A stretch of DNA of 64,000 nucleotides from CAVVAH01 sp963746175 (GTDB lineage: Bacteria > Actinomycetota > Actinomycetes > JACCUZ01): the NCBI GenBank assembly GCA_963746175.1, contig CAVVAH010000008.1, forward strand, positions 806,001 to 870,000, written 5' to 3'. The notes beneath the pieces were generated by a model. It was not told the DNA's origin, did not search any database, and worked only from the letters and a program-made list of their open reading frames with translations. The position numbers and the translations under genes are program-made. How positions within the stretch are numbered: the stretch's first letter is position 1; each line of letters opens with the position of its first letter. Below, in pieces: positions 16,706 to 25,233 of the stretch.

Positions 16706-17506
16706 CTAGTCGCCGCGCAGGATCGCGATCAGGCGCAGCATCTCGATGTACAGCCACACCAGCGTGACGACGAGGCCGAAGGCCGCGAGCCAGGCGTAGC
16801 GCTCGGGGATGCCGTTCTTGACGCCCTGGTCGGCGAAGTCGAAGTCCAGGATGAGCATCGCGGCAGCCAGGCCGACCGCGAACAACCCGATCAAGAAGCC
16901 GAACGGACCCTGTCGGAGACCGAAGTCGCCACCGCCACCGAAGAGCATCACCACGAGATTGACCAGGCAGAAGACCAGGTAGCCGCCCATCCCGATGAGG
17001 ACGGTGCGGCGGAACTTCGGGGTGGCCCGGACCTTGCCGCTCTTGTACGCCGCGAGTGCCACGGCGAACACCGCCAGGGTGCCGATGACGGCCTGGGCGA
17101 CGACGCCCGGCCAGCGGTTCTCGAACGCCTGGCTGATGCCGCCGATGAAGAGGCCCTCGGCGGCGGCGTAGCCGATGATGAGTGCGGGGCTGGTCGACTG
17201 CTTGAACGAGACGACGAGACCGAGCACCAGCCCGGCGATCGCACCGCCGATCGTGAGCAGCGGGCTGGCGAGCCACCAGTTCACGGCGGCGGCCGGCACC
17301 AGCACCGCGAAGAGGATGCCGGTCCTGATGACGACGTCGTCCATCGTCATGCGGCCGGTGTCGACCCCGCTGGCGGGCGGCGCGTTGTACATGTCCTCGA
17401 GCTGGCCGGCGGTCGCGGTGGGCACGGCCGACTGCTCGTTGAACGTGGCGTACCCCTTCTGCGAGAACGCCTTGCTGTTGTTGAAGACCGGGTTGCGGCT
17501 CTCCAT
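16706..17506 (-). CDS. Bax inhibitor-1/YccA family membrane protein
   Basis: A 266-residue integral membrane protein with a soluble N-terminal part (residues 1-60, MESRNPVFNNSKAFSQKGY) and seven hydrophobic segments from about residue 62 onward. TLVWLYIEMLRLIAILRGD ends the protein. It belongs to the actinobacterial BaxI_1 group; eukaryotic and bacterial relatives are proposed Ca2+ leak channels, but bacterial function is unsettled. A ribosome site GGAGTG lies before the ATG at 17506. It lies just downstream of the tRNA on the same strand. Confidence 0.88.
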   Translation of the reverse strand: MESRNPVFNNSKAFSQKGYATFNEQSAVPTATAGQLEDMYNAPPASGVDTGRMTMDDVVIRTGILFAVLVPAAAVNWWLASPLLTIGGAIAGLVLGLVVSFKQSTSPALIIGYAAAEGLFIGGISQAFENRWPGVVAQAVIGTLAVFAVALAAYKSGKVRATPKFRRTVLIGMGGYLVFCLVNLVVMLFGGGGDFGLRQGPFGFLIGLFAVGLAAAMLILDFDFADQGVKNGIPERYAWLAAFGLVVTLVWLYIEMLRLIAILRGD

Positions 17507-17606
17507 GACACTCCTCCGTGGGGTGCCCGCGGGAAGTCGCGGGACAGGATCCTGCCCAGAGTAACGACAAGGGCGGATCCCGCGTTCCCCGAACGGGTGA
17601 CGAACG

Positions 17607-17681
17607 TGCCCCCGGTGGGACTCGAACCCACACTGGACCCGCTTTTAAGGCGAGCGCCTCGACCAATTGGGCTACAGGGGC
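17607..17681 (-). tRNA. tRNA with UAA anticodon, short variable arm (predicted Leu)
   Basis: 75 nt folding as a cloverleaf: 7-bp acceptor GCCCCTG/CGGGGGC with discriminator A, D arm with AATTGG, anticodon stem CTCGC/GCGGG, 7-nt loop CTTAAAA (anticodon TAA), a variable region of about 6 nt and T arm GTGGG-TTCGAGT-CCCAC. No CCA is encoded. A UAA anticodon reads the Leu codon UUA, but bacterial tRNA-Leu normally has a long variable arm. Identity is therefore uncertain. Confidence 0.85.
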
Positions 17682-18294
17682 GGCTGCGGCTCGCCCACCC
17701 GCTCTCGACGAGTGAGCGTGTCGAGGCGGACGCGTAGCGTTCTCGCGAGCGAACGAAACGACGGATGCATCGGCGGCGCGAGCGGCGGGGTGCAGGGCAT
17801 CCGCCGGCCCGGTCGAGGAACAGCAGCCCGTCGAGGTGGTCGATCTCGTGCTGCAGGGCGCGGGCCTCGAAGCCGTCGGTCTCGATCTCGACCTCGGCGC
17901 CGGTCCCTGGCACCACCGCCAGGACCACCAGCCGGGTGGCTCGCTTGACGTCACCGGTGAGGTCGGGCACCGACAGACAGCCCTCCCGGCCGCGCTCCCA
18001 GCGGCTCGCCGACGCCACCGCCGGGTTCGCCAGCACCAGCGCGCCGTGGCAGGCCTTGGTCCGCGGGTGATCGGAGACGTCCAACGAGAGCACCCGGAGG
18101 GGCACCCCGACCTGCGGCGCTGCGAGCCCTACGCAGCCGGCCGCGGAACGCTGCGTCGCCAGCAGGTCGGCAGCCAGCGCCAGGACGTCCGGGTCGAGCG
18201 GGTCGACCTCCTCCGCTCGCGAGGACAGCACCCTCGCGGGCGCCAGCACCGACTGCCGCACCCGCCCGACAGGAAGGGGCGGGAGCAGGCTCAC
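17682..18294 (-). CDS. def: Peptide deformylase (3' end unresolved)
   Basis: Metal-dependent removal of the formyl group from nascent proteins. The three family motifs are intact: GLAAPQVG, EGCLS (metal Cys) and QHEIDHLDG (two metal His). GTG at 18294 overlaps the stop of the ACT gene (GTGA). After LLFLDRAGG the frame stays open through the tRNA and to 17347 inside the next gene, which is not credible. A one-base shift near 17815 would give ADALHPAAR, closer to a normal ending, but that frame also lacks a nearby stop. The end given is the tRNA border. Confidence 0.75.
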
Positions 18295-18809
18295 AGCACG
18301 TCGGGGTCGAGGACCCGCAGGGAGACGTCCACGCCGAGGTCGCTGCCGACCGCCGCGAGGTCCCGGCTCAGCTCCTCCGGGTCGACCGCTCCCGGCAGGT
18401 CGACCTCGGCGAGCAGGACGTAGAGGTCGCCCGAGAGCCGGGTCGACAGGTCGGTGACGTTGCCGCCGGCCTCCGCGACCAGCCCCGTGACGGTCGCGAC
18501 GATCCCGGGCCGGTCGGCCCCGTGCACCGAGAGGAGGTACGTCGAGCCGAGCGCCGTCGCGGGGTCCTCGTACGGGATCTCCCGCACCGACACCTGCAGC
18601 GTGCCGTCGGCGGAGAGCGAGCGCAGCGCGTCCTCGGCCTCGGCCGGCGTGACCTCGGCATGGGCGACCACCACCATCGCGAAGTGACCCCGCAGGATGG
18701 TCATCGTCGAGTCCTCGAGGTTCGCCCCGAGCTCCGCGAGCACTCCGGTCGTCTCGGCGATGATGCCCGGCCGGTCATGGCCGAGGACGGTGACCGCGAG
18801 CAGCGTCAC
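18291..18809 (-). CDS. Double ACT-domain regulatory protein (GcvR-like)
   Basis: A 172-residue protein made of two ACT domains: TVLGHDRPGIIAETTGVLAELGANLEDS (N-terminal) and SVHGADRPGIVATVTGLVAEAGGNVTDL (from about residue 95). ACT domains bind amino acids; this arrangement is that of GcvR-type proteins. GTG at 18809 overlaps the ndh stop (GTGA) and its own stop overlaps the def start (GTGA), so the three genes are translationally coupled. The ligand is unknown. Confidence 0.85.
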   Translation of the reverse strand: MTLLAVTVLGHDRPGIIAETTGVLAELGANLEDSTMTILRGHFAMVVVAHAEVTPAEAEDALRSLSADGTLQVSVREIPYEDPATALGSTYLLSVHGADRPGIVATVTGLVAEAGGNVTDLSTRLSGDLYVLLAEVDLPGAVDPEELSRDLAAVGSDLGVDVSLRVLDPDVL

Positions 18810-20141
18810 CGGCTTGCCTCGCTGAACTCCTCGCGGGGTCGCTGCAGCGACCCGAGCGACACCACGTCCCGGCGGAAGAAGAGCGCCAGCGTCCAGTCGA
18901 GGACGACCCGGACCTTGCGGTTGAACGTCGGGACCCGGCTCACGTGGTAGGTCCGGTGCATGAACCAGGCCGGGAAGCCGCGCAGCTTGACGCCGTAGAC
19001 CTGCGCGACCCCCTTGTGCAGGCCGAGCGAGGCCACCGACCCCACGTGCTTGTGCGCGTAGGCCCGCGGGTCGCGGCCGTTGAGCACCAGGGCGATGTTG
19101 TCGCCGAGGACCTTGGCCTGGCGTACGGCGTGCTGCGCGCTCGGGCTGGTCGCGGACTCCCGGGCCGGCCGTCAGGTCGGGGACCGACGCGCCGTCCCCG
19201 GCCGACCAGGCACCGTCGACGTCCTCCACCCGCAGGTCCGGCCGGCAGCGCAGCCGGCCCTTGTCGTCGAGCGGCAGGCCGGTCCTCGCGAGCACCGGGT
19301 TGGCCCTGACGCCGGCGGTCCAGACGATCGTGTCGGCGTCGAACGCCGTGCCGTCGGACAGCACGACGTGGCCGTCGACGCACGACTCGAGCCGGGTGTC
19401 CAGCCGGACGTCGATCTTGCGCTTCACCAGCTCGCGGACCGTGTACCGCCCGAGGTCCTCCCCGACCTCCGGGAGGATCCGGCCGGTGGCCTCGACGAGC
19501 ACGAAGCGGATGTCGCCCTTGGACAGCTCCGGGTAGTAGCGGGTCGCGTAGGTGGTCATGTCCTCCAGCTCGGCCAGCGCCTCGATCCCGGCGTAGCCAC
19601 CACCGACGAACACGAACGTGAGCAGCTTGCGGCGCTCGGCGTGGTCGGTGACGCTCGTCGCGATGTCGAGCTTCTCGAGGACCTGGTTGCGCAGCGCGAT
19701 GGCCTCCTCGACCTGCTTGAACCCGATGCCCTGCTCGGCCAGCCCCGGGATCGGCAGGGTGCGCGCGATGGACCCGGGCGCCAGCACCACCACCTCGTAG
19801 GACAGCTCGTACGCGTCCCCTCGGGGAGGCTGGATCACCGCGACCCGGCGCTCGTGGTCGAGCGAGACGAACCGGCCGGTGAGGACCTCGCACTTGTCGA
19901 GGACGCGGCGCAGCGGGACGACGACGTGCCGCGGCTCGACGCTGCCGGCAGCCGCCTCGGGCAGGAACGGCTGGTAGGTCATGTACGACCGGGGGTCGAC
20001 GACGATGACCTCGACCCGCTTCGCCTTGATCTCGGACCGGAGCCGGCGCTGCAGCCGCAGTGCGGTGTACATCCCGACGTAGCCGCCACCGACGATCAGG
20101 ATGCGGGTCCGTCCGGGTGAGGCAGCGGGCGTGATCGCCAT
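18806..20141 (-). CDS. ndh: Type II NADH dehydrogenase (NDH-2), one frameshift
   Basis: A membrane-associated flavoprotein passing electrons from NADH to quinone without pumping protons. FAD loop LIVGGGYVGMYTALRL at the N-terminus; NAD loop VFVGGGYAGIEALAEL around residue 175; ATGRILPEVG and WTAGVRANP follow. One extra C in a CCC run near 19163 breaks the frame between SVPDLTAG and SATSPSAQHAVRQAKVLGDN; the C-terminal FPAWFMHRTYHVSRVPTFNR follows. The span is one base over a multiple of three. The start at 20141 is 2 bp after the UDG stop. Probably a sequencing error in an active gene. Confidence 0.88.
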
Positions 20142-20143
20142 GA

Positions 20144-20944
20144 TCAGACTGTATTCCGCAGCCCCGCGACGGTGGCCGCCCGGTCCAGGACCTGGTCGAG
20201 CATCTCCTCGGTCAGCCGGCCGGTGAAGGTGTTCTGCTGGCTCGGGTGGAACGAGCCGACAACGGTCACGGCACCGATGACCGCCTCCGCGCCGTGACCG
20301 AAGCGCGGTCGTGGGCGGGGCTCTCCAGGCCGAGCCTGGACAGGCAGCCCGAACGTCGCCTGCCAGGCGAAGGCACCGAGGGCGACGACGACCCGCAGCT
20401 GCGGCAGCAGCAGCGCGACCTCGGCGTCCATCCACGGCGCGCAGGTGTCCCGCTCGGCGGGCGTGGGCGCGTTGGCCGGCGGCGCGCAGCGCACCGGCGC
20501 CAGCATCCGCGTGCCGATCAGCCGCTGCCCGTCGCCGGCGCGCGTGCTGGTCGGCCGGGCGGCCAGCCCGACCCGGTGCAGCGCCGCGAACAACCAGTCG
20601 CCGCTGCGGTCACCGGTGAAGATCCGGCCGGTCCGGTTGCCGCCGTGGGCGGCCGGCGCGAGGCCGACCACGAGCGACGGCGCCGCGGGTCGCCCCAGCC
20701 CGCGATCGGCCGACCCCAGTACTGCTCGGCGTCGAACGACCTCCGCCGGTCGACGGCGACCTGCTCGCGCCACTGCACGAGCCGTGGGCAGGCACGGCAC
20801 ACCGAGACGGCTGCGTCGAGCTCGGGCAGCGTGACCGCGGCGCGCGGCCAGCCGGCGTACGTCGTCGGGCGACGACGCGACCGGGGTGCGCCCGTCGGCG
20901 GGGTCGTCCGGCCACCCGGTGCCCGGCGGCACCGGACCACGCAC
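20144..20944 (-). CDS. Uracil-DNA glycosylase, family 5-like (UdgB), two compensating frameshifts
   Basis: Removes uracil from DNA in base-excision repair; families 4 and 5 carry a [4Fe-4S] cluster. SVCRACPRLVQWR and CAPWM supply candidate cluster Cys residues; GLAPAAHGGNRTGRIFTGDRSGDWL and the catalytic-loop GSFHPSQQNTFTGRLTEEML are family 5 signatures. The frame changes near 20850 and returns near 20690; both sides read as family sequence. GTG at 20944 gives MRGPVPPGTGWPDDPADGR, a typical N-terminus. It lies between DLH (5 bp upstream) and ndh. Confidence 0.83.
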   Translation of the reverse strand: MRGPVPPGTGWPDDPADGRTPVASSPDDVRRLAARRGHAARARRSRLGVPCLPTARAVARAGRRRPAEVVRRRAVLGSADRGLGRPAAPSLVVGLAPAAHGGNRTGRIFTGDRSGDWLFAALHRVGLAARPTSTRAGDGQRLIGTRMLAPVRCAPPANAPTPAERDTCAPWMDAEVALLLPQLRVVVALGAFAWQATFGLPVQARPGEPRPRPRFGHGAEAVIGAVTVVGSFHPSQQNTFTGRLTEEMLDQVLDRAATVAGLRNTV

Positions 20945-20949
20945 CCCGC

Positions 20950-21654
20950 TCAGAGGCGGCTGCGGAGCAGGTCGACCGTGCGGCGCCATGCAGCGTCCGA
21001 GTGCTCCTTGTCGTGGACCTCGGGACGGGTGTCGTTGAAGAACGCGTGCGACGACCCGGGGTAGTCGTAGACCTCGACGTCTCCGCCGGCCTTCTCGATG
21101 CCGCGGACCGCGGCCTGGACGCCGTCGGCCTTGGAGGTGCCGTCCTCCTCGGAGGCGTGGATCATCGCGCTCTTGTTCGTGTAGTTGCCCCACGTCGGCG
21201 ACATCGCGTCCCACGGCAGCGCGGGGTAGAAGCCGACCGCGACCTTGATCTCCTCGTCGATGGCGCCGCTCCAGAGCGCGAGCGAGCCACCCATGCAGAA
21301 CCCGACCGCCCCCACACCGGTGCCCTCGGTCTCGGACCGCTCGGCGAGGTAGCGCGCCGCGCCCTGGATGTCCTTGGCGGCGCGGTCCATCTCCATCGAC
21401 ATGAGCAGCCGCTGCGCGTCGTCGGGCTCGGCGGTCTGCTGGCCGTGGAAGAAGTCAGGCGCCAGGGCCACGAAGCCGGCTTCGGCGAAGCGGTCGCTGA
21501 CGTCCTTGATGTGGTCGACGAGGCCCCACCACTCCTGGACGACGATCACTCCGGGGTGCGCTCCGTCGGCGTCGGGCACGGCGAGGTAGGCCTCGCAGCT
21601 GTCGCCGTTGCTGGGGAAGCTGACCATCTCGCCCACGGGCGGGACCTCTTTCAC
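20950..21654 (-). CDS. Dienelactone hydrolase family protein
   Basis: A 234-residue alpha/beta hydrolase with the DLH nucleophile Cys in AVGFCMGGSLAL, the EWWG loop and the His in PGSSHAFFND. The family hydrolyses dienelactone in chlorocatechol degradation, but most actinobacterial members have other, unknown ester substrates. It is the first gene of DLH-UDG-ndh-ACT-def. Start at the Met in MKEVPPVGEMVSFPSNG; the internal Met (residue 10) is possible. Confidence 0.87.
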   Translation of the reverse strand: MKEVPPVGEMVSFPSNGDSCEAYLAVPDADGAHPGVIVVQEWWGLVDHIKDVSDRFAEAGFVALAPDFFHGQQTAEPDDAQRLLMSMEMDRAAKDIQGAARYLAERSETEGTGVGAVGFCMGGSLALWSGAIDEEIKVAVGFYPALPWDAMSPTWGNYTNKSAMIHASEEDGTSKADGVQAAVRGIEKAGGDVEVYDYPGSSHAFFNDTRPEVHDKEHSDAAWRRTVDLLRSRL

Positions 21655-21721
21655 GCTCGGCGTGCGGCGCCGCGGTGGCGCCAGGTGCTGGCGTGGAGGA
21701 CCTTTCCACTCCGGGGCCGCG

Positions 21722-22753
21722 CTACGCCAGGGTCCCCCGACCGATTCCCGTCACCGTTTCCGCGGTCGGGCTCGGGCTCGCGGTGCGGTGACGGCGCTGG
21801 CTCCAGGGGTGGGCGTGACCAGCGACCAGCGGCGGCGCGTCGACCGACGGGCCGGCGTCGGGTCCTGACGGTGCGTCGGACTCGACGTACGGTAGGGGAA
21901 GGCGTTGTCGATCACGCGGCCCTGGCTGTCGAAGACCGGCCGCGGGTGCACGTCCGGTGACAGGTCGAGCGAGAGCGGCGCGCCGTCTGGTCGTACAGGC
22001 GGACGTCGTGGAGCAGTGGCCCTGAGGCGTCGTAGGCGTACAGGTTCCACACCTGGTGCCGCGGCGTAGACGCCCTCGGGCGGCACCAGGTGTCGCTGGT
22101 GAGGAGTACAGCGCACCTTCCTGGATGTACACGACGTTGTTCGCCTGGTCGACGCAGGAGGGGCGAGCACGGGGACGGCGGCCAGGGCCGCCACCAGGAT
22201 AGAGGGCGAGCACGGCGCGACGCGGCAGCGGTCCATGCCCCGGCGGCCGAGCTGCACCGAGGCCCACACGGCGACGACGAGGAGGAGCAGGCCCACCTCG
22301 GGCGACACGACCCGCGGCACGAAGGGCAGGTTGCCGGACCAGGTCCGGCGTGCTCTGGCCGGGCCACATCGCCACGAGCCCGACGAGGACCCAGGCGCGG
22401 GCCAGCCACCAGACCGGCCGCAACGAGGTGAGGTACGCCTGCGCCGCCGCGACCCGGCGGCCGCCGGCCGCAGCGCCAGCCGGGCCACGAGGCGTCCGCC
22501 GGCGCGACCCCGTGCCGCACCGGCGGCAGCCCGGCCGACGCGAGCTCGCGGCGACTGGTGGCGGCGAGCCGGGTCGCGAGCGGCGCGTCGCTCTCGGCGG
22601 CCAGCTCGTCGAGGTCGTCGCGAGCTCGTCGAGCAGGTCGGCGCGGTCCTCGACAGGCAGGTCGGCCAGCCGGGCCGCGACGCCGTCGAGGTAGTCCTGC
22701 GATTCACGACTGCGGGTCATCATGCTGGTCCCCGTGCCCGGTCCCGTGCTCAT
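21722..22753 (-). pseudogene. HAAS-type membrane protein broken by several frameshifts
   Basis: Fragments in alternating frames form one protein: MSTGPGTGTSMMTRSRESQDYLDGVAARLADLP, DDLDELAAESDAPLATRL, then membrane segments SLRPVWWLARAWVLVGLVAMWPG, SPEVGLLLLVVAVWASVQLG and ILVAALAAVPVLA, and an outer part NNVVYIQEGALYSS...VWNLYAYDASGPLLHDVRLYD...SLDLSPDVHPRPVFDSQGRVIDN, ending GIGRGTLA at 21722. The N-terminus resembles the HAAS helical domain that usually partners a PadR regulator; no PadR gene is adjacent. At least six frame changes are needed. It may be a real pseudogene or badly sequenced. Confidence 0.6.
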
Positions 22754-22831
22754 CGTCGCCCCTCTGCGTGCGTCGCGCCGGCCAGCAGGCCGCCCATGGT
22801 GTCGGCGAAGGCCAACCAGGAGGCGCATCGC

Positions 22832-22888
22832 CGACTGAAACGTTCGGCAGATGGACCCGGACATATCGGATGCCGAACGTCTCAGTCG
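22832..22888. promoter_or_regulatory. 18-bp inverted repeat in divergent promoter region
   Basis: Arms CGACTGAAACGTTCGGCA (22832-22849) and its inverted copy (22871-22888) match at 17 of 18 positions with a 21-nt loop. It lies between the HAAS gene and the tandem GNAT gene, which diverge, so an operator or an attenuator is more likely than a terminator. Confidence 0.5.
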
Positions 22889-22937
22889 CGGGAAAGGGGT
22901 CGCTGAGCGGGGGAGGCTGCCCCTACGGTCGTCCGCC

Positions 22938-23912
22938 GTGACGACCTCCAGCCGCCCCACGATCCGCCCGTTCGACGCTGCCGACGTGCCTGCGGCGGGC
23001 CGGCTGCTGGCCGAGCGGCACGCCGCGCACCGCCGGGACGAGCCGCTGCTCGCCGCGCGGTTCGAGGACCCGGCGGTCGCTGCCACCGAGGTGGAGGCGC
23101 TGGTCGACGCCGGCGCCACCGGTGCGGTGGCCGAGGCCGACGGGGAGCTGGTCGGCTACCTGGTCGGCCGGCACAAGCCGGTCGCGACGTGGGGCGCCAA
23201 CCGCTGGGTCGAGGACGCCGGCCACGCCGTCCGCGACGCCGAGCTGGCCCGCGACCTCTACGCGGTCGCGGCGACCGGCTGGGTCGCCGAGGGACACGAC
23301 GTGCACTACGCGCTCGTCCCGGCGCACGACGCGGCGCTGGTCGACGCGTGGTTCCGGCTCGGGTTCGGGCAGCAGCACGTCCACGCGCTGCGCGAGCTCC
23401 CGACCGAGCCCTCGACGACACCGGACGGGGTCACGGTGCGGGCCGCCGAGCGGAGCGACATCCCGGTGCTGGGCCGGCTCGACCTCGTGCTGCCGGAGCA
23501 CCAGGGCCTCGCCCCGACGTTCTCCTCCGGCGAGGTCCCGTCGCTGGAGGAAGCGGTGGCGGAGTGGGAGGAGTCCTTCGACGACGACGGCTTCGGCTTC
23601 CTCGTCGCCGAGCACGGCGGCGAGGTCGTCGGCGCGGCGGTCGCGTGCGCGCTGGAGAAGTCGTCGAGCAACACCGCCCTGATGCGACCCGACCACGCGG
23701 GCTTCCTCGGCTTCGCCGCGGTGCTCCCCGAGGCGCGCGGGCTCGGCGCCGGCCGGGCGCTCGGCGAGGCGGTGCACGACTGGTGCGTCGCCCAGGGGTT
23801 CACCAGCCTGGCGACCGACTGGCGCGCGACCAACCTGCTGTCGTCGCGCACCTGGACGCGGCTCGGCTACCGCCCGGCATTCCTGCGGCTGCACCGCCGG
23901 CTGGGCTACTGA
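22938..23912 (+). CDS. Tandem-domain GNAT acetyltransferase
   Basis: From the GTG at 22938, 324 residues. The N-terminal half (RPTIRPFDAADVPAAGRLL...) lacks a clear acetyl-CoA loop and is probably a degenerate GNAT. The C-terminal half has VRAAERSDIPVLGRL, FLVAEHGGEVVGAAVA and AVLPEARGLGAGRALGEAVHDW, where RGLGAGRA is the CoA loop. WTRLGYRPAFLRLHR closes the domain. Two-domain GNATs of this type include mycothiol synthase-like enzymes; the substrate here is unknown. Confidence 0.82.
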   Translation: MTTSSRPTIRPFDAADVPAAGRLLAERHAAHRRDEPLLAARFEDPAVAATEVEALVDAGATGAVAEADGELVGYLVGRHKPVATWGANRWVEDAGHAVRDAELARDLYAVAATGWVAEGHDVHYALVPAHDAALVDAWFRLGFGQQHVHALRELPTEPSTTPDGVTVRAAERSDIPVLGRLDLVLPEHQGLAPTFSSGEVPSLEEAVAEWEESFDDDGFGFLVAEHGGEVVGAAVACALEKSSSNTALMRPDHAGFLGFAAVLPEARGLGAGRALGEAVHDWCVAQGFTSLATDWRATNLLSSRTWTRLGYRPAFLRLHRRLGY

Positions 23913-23927
23913 TCCTCCGGGCGCTGG

Positions 23928-23959
23928 ATGATCACCAACAACCACGGTCCGGTGATCAT
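23928..23959 (+). terminator. Hairpin after tandem GNAT gene
   Basis: ATGATCACC (23928-23936) pairs with GGTGATCAT (23951-23959) around a 14-nt loop, 16 bp after the stop. The arm sequence matches the inner part of the 8592-8650 terminator. Confidence 0.6.
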
Positions 23960-24032
23960 GCAGCCGGGGACATGACTGCAGGTGCGGTGTGGCCAGGTCA
24001 GAGCGGCTGCGGAAGCGTCTGCGCCCCTCGGC

Positions 24033-24165
24033 CGCCGTCCGCATCGTGGAATCGAGGAAAGTGGCCCCGCTGCGGGTGCGGATTCCGGGTCCCTGGCGGG
24101 GCCACTTGGCCGAGTCCCAGACTGCGCCCACGATGCGGACGGCGAGCAACCCTCGTCCTTCCTGG
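24033..24165. repeat. Member of intergenic GC-rich repeat family, nested palindrome
   Basis: Outer arms GCCGTCCGCATCGTGG and CCACGATGCGGACGGC (about 24035-24050, 24128-24143) enclose inner arms AAGTGGCCCCGC (24060-24071) and GCGGGGCCACTT (24097-24108). Flanks GGCGAGCAACCCTC match the 37.5-kb element. It occupies most of the 347-bp gap between the GNAT and EamA genes, where no gene is seen. Confidence 0.7.
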
Positions 24166-24259
24166 CCGCCTTTGACCTGAGGGATCCTTCCGGCACTTCC
24201 GCCGCCGACGACAACGGACGCGAGCGCGAGCCACCCAGCCCATGACCTAGGTTGCGCGG

Positions 24260-25231
24260 ATGGTCGAGACCGCGCTGCCCGTCGCCGTCTCGGAACCGGA
24301 CCGGCAGCGCAACCCCGCGCGCGGCTACGTCTACCTGGTGGTGGCGGCCGCTCTGTTCGCCCTCAACGGCACCGTGTCGAAGGTGATCCTCGCCAGCGGC
24401 ATGACGGCGATGCGGCTCACCGAGCTGCGCTGCGCCGGCGCGGCCCTCGGCCTCGGGCTGGTCCTGCTCGTCGTCGCGCCCGGCAGGCTGCGGGTCTCCC
24501 GGTCCGAGCTCCCGCTGCTGGCGGCGTACGGCGTGGCAGGGGTGGCGCTGACCCAGTGCTTCTACTTCGTCGCCATCGCACGGATGCCGGTGAGCATCGC
24601 GCTGCTGCTGGAGTACACCGCCGTCCTCATGGTCGCGTTGTGGGCGCGGTTCGTCATGCACCAGCCGGTCCGGAACCGGGTCTGGGCCGCCCTCGCCCTG
24701 TCCCTCACCGGGCTGGCCTTCGTCGCGGAGATCTGGACCGGAGGTGGCCTGGACGGCTTCGGTGTGGCCGCTGCGCTCGGCGCCGCGGTCGCGCTGGCCG
24801 CCTACTACCTGCTCGGCGAGCACAGCGCGAACCACCGTGACCCCCTGTCGACGACGTTCTGGGCGTTCGTGTTCGCCACGTTGCTGTGGTCGGTCGTCCA
24901 GCCCTGGTGGGACTTCCCGGTCGACGCGACGAAGGGCAGCGCGTCGCTGCTCGGCAACCTCGACGACCGGACCCTCCCGGTCTGGGTGCTCATGACGTCG
25001 ATGGTGGTGCTGGGCACGATCGTGCCGTTCGTGCTCGTGCTGTCGGGGCTTCACCACCTGCCGGCGACACGGGTCGGGATGGTGGGCATGCTGGAGCCGG
25101 TGCTCGCCGGTGTCATCGCGTGGGCCTGGCTGGCCGAGGCGCTCAGCCCGCTGCAGCTGGTCGGTGCCGTGGTCGTGCTGGTGGGCATCGTGCTCGCCCA
25201 GACGGCGCGCGCCGACCCGCCGCCGGCCTGA
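24260..25231 (+). CDS. EamA/DMT-family transporter
   Basis: A 323-residue membrane protein with about ten hydrophobic segments arranged as two EamA repeats (NGTVSKVILASGMTAMRLTELRC in the first, FWAFVFATLLWSVVQPW and GMLEPVLAGVIAWAWLAEALSP in the second). The family exports or imports small metabolites such as amino acids; the substrate cannot be told. ATG at 24260. The C-terminus is short and charged. It converges on the acetyltransferase of the eno operon. Confidence 0.88.
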   Translation: MVETALPVAVSEPDRQRNPARGYVYLVVAAALFALNGTVSKVILASGMTAMRLTELRCAGAALGLGLVLLVVAPGRLRVSRSELPLLAAYGVAGVALTQCFYFVAIARMPVSIALLLEYTAVLMVALWARFVMHQPVRNRVWAALALSLTGLAFVAEIWTGGGLDGFGVAAALGAAVALAAYYLLGEHSANHRDPLSTTFWAFVFATLLWSVVQPWWDFPVDATKGSASLLGNLDDRTLPVWVLMTSMVVLGTIVPFVLVLSGLHHLPATRVGMVGMLEPVLAGVIAWAWLAEALSPLQLVGAVVVLVGIVLAQTARADPPPA

Positions 25232-25233
25232 CG

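Noticed and set aside
16527..17954. Open frame of 475 codons across the tRNA and the Bax-like gene
   Set aside because: It crosses a tRNA and overlaps the well-supported membrane-protein gene in another frame; its translation is Arg/Pro-rich shadow sequence.
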